Source: MESE01 sp036675035 (GTDB taxonomy: Bacteria > Pseudomonadota > Gammaproteobacteria > Burkholderiales > Burkholderiaceae_D). Taken from it: a stretch of 5,371 nucleotides of DNA. The stretch is from positions 1-5,371 of the forward strand of contig JAKFFO010000129.1 in NCBI GenBank assembly GCA_036675035.1, written 5' to 3'. A program made the translations under genes and the position numbers. The notes beneath the pieces are model-generated. The model was not told the DNA's origin. It saw only the letters and a program-made list of their open reading frames with translations, and did not search any database. Shown in pieces: positions 1-4,418 of this stretch. Each line of letters opens with the position of its first letter. The first letter of the stretch is position 1.

Positions 1-854
1 TAGGACCCGAGGTCAACCTAGCGGCGGAGTCGTTTCGTGCGACGCAGATGCATGACCGCTATACCGAGACACCCGAGTATGCCGCCTTGCTGCGCGGCGC
101 GCTCGGCATGATGAAGGTCGGCACCATCGATTTGCTGGTGGTTGGGTTGCCGGTTGCCGCATTGGCTGCGAAAAAGGTCTCGTTGGAAAAGGCGATGACC
201 GGCAAGCATGACGTCGGCAGCGGCCGCACGGTGACGGTGCGCAAAGCCTTGGCTATCGCCCAGCCGCAAGGCGCGCTCGTGTACTACGCATCGCTGCACC
301 AGAAAATGAAAGTGATCGAGCATGAGCAAAGCCTGATCATCGACCCCGGCGCCAGGACATTCGACTGGCTGGTCGCGAAAGGCATGCGCCTCGTGCAAAA
401 GAAAAGCCATTCGATCAACCGCGGCATGTTCGATGTGCTGCAAGCGATCGCCAACGAGATCAGCGCGGATATCGGCACGCCGTATCGGGATTTCGATGCA
501 ATCGATATCGCGCTTCGTACCGGCAAGAGTCCGATGATCTACCAGAAGCCTTATGATATGACGCCGCTCATGCCGATCGCCAGGACCATTGCGCAGCAGG
601 CCGTGTCGTCAATGATGCAGTGGATCGAGGCCTCCTACAGCTTCCAGAACATCATCCTGGTCGGCGGCGGGGCATTCCTGTTCAAGAAAGCGGTCAAGGA
701 GGCTTTTCCGAAGCACAAGATCCATGAGGTCAAGGATCCGATGTATGCCAATGTCAAAGGTTTCCAGATCGCCGGCATGAACTATGCCGCCAGCATGCTC
801 GACAAGGCGCCGCGGGCCGATGAGGGCGGTCGCATTGCGGGAGAAACGGCATGA
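1..854 (+). CDS. ParM/StbA-like actin-family segregation ATPase, 5' truncated by the window edge
   Basis: The frame is already open at position 3 and stays open through the ATG at 48, so the true start lies upstream; 283 codons are visible. Residue numbers here count from the Met at 48. Actin-fold signatures are present: a beta-strand-rich stretch IDLLVVGLPVAAL (27-39), a phosphate-2-like loop LIIDPGARTFDW (96-107), and an adenosine-type motif ILVGGGAFLFKKAV (203-216) near the C-terminus, as in ParM/StbA proteins. Known family members polymerise with ATP and push plasmid copies apart through a ParR adaptor bound to a centromere. The four-base overlap with a small ParR-like gene fits that arrangement. 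The centromere would be expected upstream, outside the window. PRTRC system protein D, another actin-like family found on plasmids and integrative elements, is an alternative name. Family assignment is firm; the precise subfamily is not. Confidence 0.85.
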   Translation, partial: GPEVNLAAESFRATQMHDRYTETPEYAALLRGALGMMKVGTIDLLVVGLPVAALAAKKVSLEKAMTGKHDVGSGRTVTVRKALAIAQPQGALVYYASLHQKMKVIEHEQSLIIDPGARTFDWLVAKGMRLVQKKSHSINRGMFDVLQAIANEISADIGTPYRDFDAIDIALRTGKSPMIYQKPYDMTPLMPIARTIAQQAVSSMMQWIEASYSFQNIILVGGGAFLFKKAVKEAFPKHKIHEVKDPMYANVKGFQIAGMNYAASMLDKAPRADEGGRIAGETA

Positions 855-1129
855 ACGATCAGACTTCGGTTCCGTTGAAGCCTATCCGGCTGGTATTCAA
901 TCTGGAACGTGCCGACAATCCGCGACTATACGATGACCTGATCCGGTTCAAGAAAGGGACCAAGCGCGTCAATCGGCTTCGGACGTTGGCGCAGGATGGT
1001 TTGCTGGTCGAGCATTGGCCGATCGGGTTTGCCAGACACCCGGCCGATACGGCGAGTCAACTGGTACCGCGCGAGATGAGCGATGCGTCGATCACCAATC
1101 AGGTGTTCGACCAACCGGTTGATGAGTAG
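851..1129 (+). CDS. Small ParR-like putative DNA-binding partner of the ParM-like ATPase
   Basis: This 92-residue protein starts at the ATG overlapping the upstream stop (ATGA at 851-854), with GGGAG at 839-843 seven bases before it, so translation is probably coupled. The N-terminal half reads as a short beta strand (IRLVFNLER, 12-20), then a helix with PRLYDDLIRFKKG (24-36), then a second basic helix (RVNRLRTLAQDGLL, 39-52). This strand-helix-helix order is that of ribbon-helix-helix proteins such as ParR. The C-terminal 40 residues are polar and probably flexible, as expected for the filament-contacting tail of a ParR. I do not recognise a specific named family. The role as centromere-binding adaptor is inferred from size, predicted fold and position directly after the ParM-like gene. 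A repressor of the operon is a compatible alternative. Confidence 0.7.
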   Translation: MNDQTSVPLKPIRLVFNLERADNPRLYDDLIRFKKGTKRVNRLRTLAQDGLLVEHWPIGFARHPADTASQLVPREMSDASITNQVFDQPVDE

Positions 1130-1181
1130 CGATGGCGCATCGTCAGCAAAGTGAACTGAAACCAACCAGGAGATCTTCATC

Positions 1182-1643
1182 ATGGATCGGAAAAGGCAAC
1201 GGAAAAAATCGAGCACCGTGAGCGCGTCCGCGTTGGCGCAAATGGGCGTTTGCGAACGCTTGGTGGTGTTTGAGCATCGTTATGGGAAGCGCAGCAACGC
1301 ATCGCAGCGTGCGGCGATCCGGCGTGGTTTGAAAGAGCACGAGCGCTTTTATCGTGAAGGGGCGGAGACTTTTGAAAGGAGAGGGCGCTGTTACATCGCG
1401 ATGCTGACACTCGGCCCTGGACCGGAAACAGCGGCGCTTCGACTGTTTCGTGATCAGGTATTGCGTCCGACGGCAATGGGACGTCGGTCGATCTGGTGGT
1501 ACTACCGGACGGCACCGGCGATATGCGTTGGATTGCAGCGTTTCCCTTGGCTAAAGCCCATCGTCCGCGCGGTATTGCGACTATTCGCCTGGATAGTTGG
1601 TCGCATGCTGTTTCGTAACGGAGGCCATGATGGTGTTGGATGA
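1182..1643 (+). CDS. CFI-box-CTERM protein with a Cas4-like N-terminal half-motif
   Basis: This is a 153-residue protein with AGGAG at 1168-1172, nine bases before the ATG. After a basic start, residues 14-59 read SASALAQMGVCERLVVFEHRYG, split here as SASALAQMGVC (14-24) and ERLVVFEHRYG (25-35), then RRGLKEHERF (47-56). A lone cysteine (C24) followed by G49-x3-H53 is the N-terminal signature of Cas4/RecB-type iron-sulfur nucleases, but no D or E-x-K motif follows. Instead residues 70-130 match the CFI-box-CTERM pattern: CYIA (70-73), LRLFRD (86-91), a GR pair at 100-101, WWYYRTAP (105-112), then hydrophobic, arginine-spaced helices to about 144 that probably touch the membrane. The missing nuclease motifs are in the next gene, which overlaps by 14 bases. 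I infer a two-subunit enzyme. The CFI-box match is from pattern memory and its biochemical role is unknown. Confidence 0.75.
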   Translation: MDRKRQRKKSSTVSASALAQMGVCERLVVFEHRYGKRSNASQRAAIRRGLKEHERFYREGAETFERRGRCYIAMLTLGPGPETAALRLFRDQVLRPTAMGRRSIWWYYRTAPAICVGLQRFPWLKPIVRAVLRLFAWIVGRMLFRNGGHDGVG

Positions 1644-2187
1644 GCCGGGCTTGTTGGCGATTGCCGTCATTGCTTTTCTGAACTTTGTTCGATGGATTTG
1701 GCGTAGACGTTTCATCGCTGCAGAGCGCGCATGGCGGCCACAAGAGTTGCAAGACGCCGAGATTGTGTATGCTGAGCAAGTGTTTCGAGCAAGCAGGCCG
1801 GTGTCGATCATTGCAAAATTGGACCGGGGTTATCGTCATCGGAGTGGTTTGATCACTTTGGTCGAACTGAAGACTCGGCGCATTGATCGGGTCTATCTTT
1901 CCGACGTCATTGAACTTTCGGCACAACGATTTGCATTGGAAGCGCAAACCAAGGAACCGGTTGCTCCATATGGGTACGTACTTGTTCAATCAGAGAGCAG
2001 CCGACAAAAGAAGCCACATCAGGTGCAACTGTTGACGCATGCTGAGGTTATTGCGCTGGTGAAACGGCGAGAAGCCATTCTGGCTGGCTTAAGCGAGGCG
2101 AGGTACACACGGTGGCCGGATTTATGCAGGCGATGCGGCTTCCGGGAGCAATGCAGACCGCCTTGGGCTTTTGAGCAAGATGAATAA
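1630..2187 (+). CDS. Membrane-anchored PD-(D/E)XK nuclease, Cas4-like, catalytic subunit
   Basis: The 185-residue product is counted from the ATG at 1630, chosen because GGAGG (1620-1624) lies five bases upstream; the ATG at 1627 is too close, and a TTG at 1597 would need a long overlap. Residues 8-24 form one transmembrane helix preceded by acidic and followed by basic residues (RRRF), which suggests N-out with the catalytic domain in the cytoplasm. Nuclease motifs follow: E49 in YAEQVF, D65 in KLDRGYR, E79-x-K81 in VELKTR and Q99 in SAQRFAL. The end carries C166-x2-C169-x5-C175, the three-cysteine group that in Cas4/AddB-type enzymes holds an iron-sulfur cluster with one N-terminal cysteine. 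That N-terminal cysteine and the G-x3-H motif are absent here and present in the preceding gene. DNA end-processing is the likely activity; substrate and pathway are unknown. Confidence 0.82.
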   Translation: MVLDEPGLLAIAVIAFLNFVRWIWRRRFIAAERAWRPQELQDAEIVYAEQVFRASRPVSIIAKLDRGYRHRSGLITLVELKTRRIDRVYLSDVIELSAQRFALEAQTKEPVAPYGYVLVQSESSRQKKPHQVQLLTHAEVIALVKRREAILAGLSEARYTRWPDLCRRCGFREQCRPPWAFEQDE

Positions 2188-2410
2188 GGGGATGGGCAAA
2201 ATGGACAACTACCAAAAGCCATCGATAAATTAGTGATTGTATATAGCGTGAATGAATTGGGACAGATATGTTAAACTTCCGTTCCTGAATCAGTGCAGAT
2301 AGTTGGATAGAGTCTATCCAAATTTGTTACTTCGATGGGCTTTTTAACTGGTTAAACTGCAATTTTGTGGTATTCAGTGTGGTGAGCTTATAAGTCTTTG
2401 ATTTATAAGA
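2188..2410. other. AT-rich non-coding terminal segment of the integrated element
   Basis: About 220 bases between the nuclease gene and the tRNA-Cys fragment are much richer in A and T than the flanks and contain no credible gene. They hold a 19-base perfect palindrome (2303-2321), a 14-base palindrome (2343-2356), the direct repeat GTTAAACT at 2270-2277 and 2351-2358, and TTATAAG at 2388-2394 and 2403-2409. Such a cluster beside an attachment site is where integrase arm sites and excisionase sites usually lie; that role is inference. No clear factor-independent terminator for the upstream operon is seen. Confidence 0.55.
2303..2321. repeat. 19-base perfect inverted repeat near the attachment site
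   Basis: TTGGATAGA and TCTATCCAA are exact reverse complements around a single central G. There is no T-tract after it, so it does not look like a terminator. The two-fold symmetry and length fit a dimeric protein-binding site, possibly for a recombination directionality factor or an element regulator, about 95 bases from the tRNA fragment. Confidence 0.6.
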
Positions 2411-2415
2411 GGGGA

Positions 2416-2436
2416 AAACGGTCTGCAAAGCCGTTT
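2416..2436. other. Candidate integrase core site: inverted repeat around the tRNA-Cys anticodon loop
   Basis: AAACGG (2416-2421) and CCGTTT (2431-2436) are exact inverted repeats. With a T-G pair next to the loop they enclose the seven bases CTGCAAA (2423-2429). Tyrosine recombinases that use tRNA genes often cross over in the anticodon loop, with the stem halves as core-type binding sites and a seven-base overlap. The exact crossover cannot be fixed without the other end of the element. Confidence 0.5.
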
Positions 2437-2466
2437 ACGCCGGTTCGATCCCGACCCCCGCCTCCA
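2418..2466 (+). pseudogene. tRNA-Cys(GCA) 3' fragment, probable attachment-site remnant
   Basis: Only the 3' portion of a tRNA is present: anticodon stem-loop (ACGGT 2418-2422, loop CTGCAAA with GCA at 2425-2427, GCCGT 2430-2434), a four-base variable region, T arm (stem 2439-2443 with 2451-2455, loop TTCGATC 2444-2450), acceptor 3' strand CCCCGCC (2456-2462), discriminator T and encoded CCA (2464-2466). No 5' acceptor strand (GGCGGGG expected) and no D arm lie upstream; that DNA is AT-rich and unrelated. The T stem has a C-A mismatch (2440 with 2454), consistent with loss of selection. It is followed by a terminator and then tRNA-Leu(UAA), so this is the host's displaced 3' end, with the mobile element on its left. 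An intact tRNA-Cys should sit at the far end of the element. Confidence 0.82.
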
Positions 2467-2473
2467 AATTTTT

Positions 2474-2500
2474 AAAAAAGCGCCGAGGCGCTTTTTTTTT
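2474..2500 (+). terminator. Rho-independent terminator after the tRNA-Cys remnant
   Basis: GCGC (2480-2483) pairs with GCGC (2488-2491) around CGAG. The stem is extended by six A residues before it and T residues after it, followed by a run of nine T (2492-2500). The A-tract on the other side makes it potentially bidirectional. It probably ended the original tRNA-Cys transcript and now shields tRNA-Leu from element transcription. Confidence 0.85.
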
Positions 2501-2537
2501 CGGTATCTGTTTCGGTGCTGATTTAAAATTGCAGCAT

Positions 2538-2630
2538 GCCCGAGTGGTGAAATTGGTAGACACAGCGGACTTAAAATCCGCCGCTTACCTGAAAAGGGGC
2601 GTACCGGTTCGATTCCGGTCTCGGGCACCA
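2538..2630 (+). tRNA. leuZ: tRNA-Leu(UAA)
   Basis: This is a complete class II tRNA of 93 bases. The acceptor GCCCGAG (2538-2544) pairs with CTCGGGC (2620-2626). The D arm contains TTGGTAGA. The anticodon stem GCGGA/TCCGC encloses CTTAAAA with anticodon TAA at 2572-2574. A long variable arm runs 2582-2602, the T arm is ACCGG-TTCGATT-CCGGT (2603-2619), and the gene ends ACCA. It decodes UUA, the same identity as E. coli leuZ, which also follows a tRNA-Cys gene; the symbol rests on that analogy. A weak -10-like TAAAAT lies at 2524-2529, but no convincing -35 accompanies it. Confidence 0.97.
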
Positions 2631-2824
2631 TCCCCATATACAGCAAGACTTCCCTTCCTTCTGGCTGTCAGCTGTCCGGGAAAATCGGATAGCTCAAAAT
2701 CAGCACTGCGCACTTACTCGTCAATTTTGGCGATGGCGGCCACAAATGTTTCTGTGGTCAAGCAGCTATATCGCTTCGTCGATTGAGAGCTCTTGTGACG
2801 TAGAACATCGCCCGCGGTGCAGTC
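2631..2824. other. Intergenic region between tRNA-Leu and ynfA, nothing recognised
   Basis: These 194 bases separate the plus-strand tRNA from the convergent ynfA gene. I see no credible coding frame, no strong terminator for either side and no repeat. A plus-strand frame runs through the tRNA into this stretch, but it is an artefact of reading tRNA sequence as protein. Confidence 0.5.
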
Positions 2825-3175
2825 TTATGCTCCTTTACCGTGCCCGATTGCAATGACCGCAGCGCCACATAAGGCGAGACCGACTCCGATCAGGTCGGTT
2901 CGATTTGGTACGACGCCGTCGATCAGCCATAACCATGCCAGCGCAGCGGCAATATAAACAGCTCCATATGTCGCATATACCCTGCCGCTCGCAGCAGGAT
3001 GCAGCGTGAGCAACCATACAAAGACAATCAGGCTAAGCGCTGCTGGAACGAGCAGCCATGCCGGCCCTTTGCCGGTCATCCAAAGCAACGGAAGATAGCA
3101 TCCGATCAGCTCGGCCATCGCAGTCGCAAGAAAGAGCCCGAATGCACGGGAAACCGCCGCCCACTCGATCATCAT
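2825..3175 (-). CDS. ynfA: YnfA family (UPF0060) inner-membrane protein
   Basis: The protein has 116 residues and four hydrophobic helices (about 11-31, 38-58, 65-86, 92-111), close to the 108 residues of E. coli YnfA. The hallmark stretch WLLTLHPAASGRVYATYG (54-71) is nearly identical in the family, as is the first helix with AELIGCYLPLLW (21-32), which holds a membrane glutamate (E22). YnfA proteins resemble the small multidrug resistance (SMR) fold and are suspected dimeric exporters of cationic compounds; the natural substrate is unsettled. The start ATG overlaps the stop of the upstream merR-like gene (ATGA, 3172-3175), and there is no good ribosome site of its own, so translation is probably coupled. 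A second ATG at 3172 is possible. Co-expression with a metal-type regulator suggests a role in metal or toxic-cation stress; that is inference. Confidence 0.93.
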   Translation of the reverse strand: MMIEWAAVSRAFGLFLATAMAELIGCYLPLLWMTGKGPAWLLVPAALSLIVFVWLLTLHPAASGRVYATYGAVYIAAALAWLWLIDGVVPNRTDLIGVGLALCGAAVIAIGHGKGA

Positions 3176-3687
3176 GTCCGAGTCGCTTCGGAAAACGTTG
3201 TTCGTTTCGATGTCTTTCTTTTGTTTGAAGTGGCGCAGCAGGAGTCGGCGCCGGCAGAAGCATCGGCTGGCGGAACCGCAGACAGGTCTTCAATGATGGC
3301 GCAATTTCTCGTGAGTCCTGTACTGCACGCAGCATCGCAGCTGTTTACAAAACCCAGCAGCCCCTGTTCCAATTGCCGCAGCTCGTCCAGCTTCAAGCGA
3401 ACCGCGTCCAGGTGTATCTGTGCCATGTCACGTACTTCACCGCACGCCCGGTCGCCATCTTCAAACAAATCCACAAGACCGCGTACTTGCTCAATCGGGA
3501 ATCCGAAGTCACGGCAGCGCTTGATAAATGCGAGCCGTTGCAAGTCGCCATCGCCGTAGTATCGATGGCCGTTTTGCGCACGCCGTGCATGCGGCAACAA
3601 GCCGATCTCCTCGTAGTAGCGAATGGTTGCGACATTGCAGCTGGTCTGTGCGGCGAGTGCGCCGATGGTTAAACCCGGAGACGGCAT
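3172..3687 (-). CDS. MerR-family metal-responsive transcriptional regulator
   Basis: The 171-residue protein starts at 3687, with AGGA five bases upstream. Residues 6-75 are a MerR winged helix-turn-helix (TIGALAAQ, then NVATIRYYEEIGLL at 18-31 and GHRYY at 40-44). A dimerisation helix follows (about 85-115), then a metal loop. Cysteines stand at C82, C117, C121 and C129; C82 and C117 match Hg-binding positions of MerR in number, and NSCDAAC...NC (115-129) resembles the CxxxxC-type loop of ZntR/CadR-like sensors. A further CC (150-151) sits in a basic tail. This pattern argues for a soft or divalent metal such as Hg, Cd, Pb or Zn, rather than the redox sensor SoxR. It probably acts on the operator at 3712-3730, activating the divergent membrane gene and controlling itself and ynfA. 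Confidence 0.9.
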   Translation of the reverse strand: MPSPGLTIGALAAQTSCNVATIRYYEEIGLLPHARRAQNGHRYYGDGDLQRLAFIKRCRDFGFPIEQVRGLVDLFEDGDRACGEVRDMAQIHLDAVRLKLDELRQLEQGLLGFVNSCDAACSTGLTRNCAIIEDLSAVPPADASAGADSCCATSNKRKTSKRTTFSEATRT

Positions 3688-3707
3688 CGTAATCCTATAA
3701 AAAGTGC

Positions 3708-3738
3708 TTGCACCTCAAGTTACTTGAGGTTTTATGCT
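3708..3738 (+). promoter_or_regulatory. MerR-type promoter and operator for the MerF-like gene
   Basis: A -35 element TTGCAC (3708-3713) and a -10 element TATGCT (3733-3738) are separated by 19 bases, longer than the usual 17 and typical of promoters that MerR-family activators untwist. The spacer contains the perfect palindrome ACCTCAAGT-T-ACTTGAGGT (3712-3730). It lies between the divergent merR-like and transporter genes, 42 bases before the latter's start. The half-site CCTCAAGT is the one I recall from SoxR boxes, so the regulator's metal cannot be deduced from the operator alone. Confidence 0.85.
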
Positions 3739-3779
3739 TGCGTCAAGTAAGTTCACATATATCCGAAAGGGGCCATGCA

Positions 3780-4085
3780 ATGAAACAAGAAACGAAGCAA
3801 GCAACCAAGCAGGCAACGAAGGGGAAGGGGGCCGCAGCAGGTATGCTGGGCGCGATCGCGGTTGCATCGGCGGCGTGTGTGGCGTGCTGCCTTCCATTGA
3901 TCGTGCCGCTCCTTGCGTGGCTTGGCATATCGGCGCTGGGAGCCGCAGCCACGGAATGGTATCTCGCTATGATCGGGGTCTTCGCGCTCGGGATAGCGGC
4001 TTTCATGTTCTTTCGCCATCGCAGAGCAGGCGCTGCTGCGGCAGCTACAGAAAGCTGCTGCAACCGACCGAGCTGCAAAATCTGA
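3780..4085 (+). CDS. MerF-like two-helix cysteine-rich metal transport protein
   Basis: The 101-residue product starts at the ATG at 3780, with AAGGGG (3767-3772) seven bases upstream; an upstream in-frame ATG at 3708 lies inside the -35 element and cannot be used. A lysine-rich, repetitive N-terminus (ETKQATKQATKGKG, 4-17) precedes helix 1 (about 21-54) containing C33 and the pair C36-C37 in VACCLPL. Helix 2 spans about 60-78, followed by FRHRR and a tail with C93-C94 and C99. Two vicinal cysteine pairs, one in the first helix and one in the C-terminal tail, are the MerF layout, which passes Hg(II) into the cytoplasm. MerF is usually near 81 residues and next to merA; no reductase or MerP is seen here. 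Mercury or another soft metal is likely, and direction of transport is uncertain. Confidence 0.75.
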   Translation: MKQETKQATKQATKGKGAAAGMLGAIAVASAACVACCLPLIVPLLAWLGISALGAAATEWYLAMIGVFALGIAAFMFFRHRRAGAAAAATESCCNRPSCKI

Positions 4086-4418
4086 GCCTATGCGGCGGCG
4101 GGTAGCGCGATTTTTTAAATGTGCCGGACGTGTCGACACGAAGGCATCGCGAAAGAAGATTGCTGGGTTTTTGTACTCTCACCGATCGGGCCGGCGCCAG
4201 GCGTTTGCGGAAACACGGGATGATCGCCGTACAATATGAGTAGCAACGGCGCGCTGCCCGGAGACTATGCCGCGGTTTCCGGTTCGAGCGCGAATGCCAA
4301 GTTGTCCGGCACTCCGGTCTTCTTCAGGCGCACACAATGACGGGTGCAATTCCTGGGCAAATTCAGTTGGTATGCGGCAGAAGGCCGCGTCGAATGCGGG
4401 AGAATTTCAGCCATGAAC
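4086..4418. other. Convergent intergenic region with only doubtful small ORFs
   Basis: These 333 bases lie between the 3' ends of the MerF-like gene and the methyltransferase gene. They contain a 12-base palindrome (CGTGTCGACACG, 4129-4140) and a -10-like TACAAT (4230-4235) whose best -35, TTGCGG (4205-4210), has a 19-base spacer. There are two overlapping short ORFs on opposite strands: 34 codons on plus (4236-4340) and 49 codons on minus (4265-4414). No clear stem plus T-tract terminator is visible for either flanking gene. Confidence 0.5.
4265..4414 (-). CDS. Possible 49-residue small protein downstream of the methyltransferase
   Basis: An ATG at 4414 lies four bases after the methyltransferase stop, with AAGGA about ten bases upstream, and opens a 49-codon frame ending in TAG at 4265-4267. 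The product has NCTRHC (22-27) and a coding-looking second half (RLKKTGVPDNLAFALEPETA, 29-48) with third codon positions mostly G or C. I do not recognise it. A 34-codon frame on the other strand covers part of the same DNA and has similar codon quality, so only one, or neither, may be real. It could be a coupled small protein, the remnant of a longer gene, or chance. Confidence 0.25.
   Translation of the reverse strand: MAEILPHSTRPSAAYQLNLPRNCTRHCVRLKKTGVPDNLAFALEPETAA

Noticed and set aside
1597..1629. TTG at 1597 as the start of the nuclease gene
   Set aside because: It would add 11 residues (including two cysteines) lying wholly inside the upstream gene, without a ribosome site. GGAGG at 1620-1624 is well placed for the ATG at 1630.
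1182..1643. A frameshifted single nuclease gene rather than two genes
   Set aside because: The first frame continues through a full CFI-box module of about 80 residues, and the second has its own ribosome site and membrane anchor. This points to two designed genes, although a sequencing error cannot be wholly excluded.
1182..2187. CRISPR-Cas locus suggested by the Cas4-like genes
   Set aside because: No repeat-spacer array and no cas1, cas2 or effector gene is present. Cas4-like nucleases also occur outside CRISPR systems.
2201..2233. Tiny ten-codon ORF after the nuclease gene
   Set aside because: It is too short to support, lies in AT-rich DNA and resembles nothing known.
2374..2786. Protein-coding frames across the tRNA region on both strands
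   Set aside because: They are read through the tRNA-Cys fragment, terminator and tRNA-Leu; tRNA structure explains the sequence, and such frames are a common annotation artefact.
3708..3779. Upstream ATG at 3708 for the MerF-like gene
   Set aside because: It lies in the -35 element of the gene's own promoter, so the transcript would not include it.
4129..4140. CGTGTCGACACG palindrome as an operator or terminator
   Set aside because: It is short, isolated and has no T-tract or promoter around it; a 12-base palindrome in GC-rich DNA can be chance.
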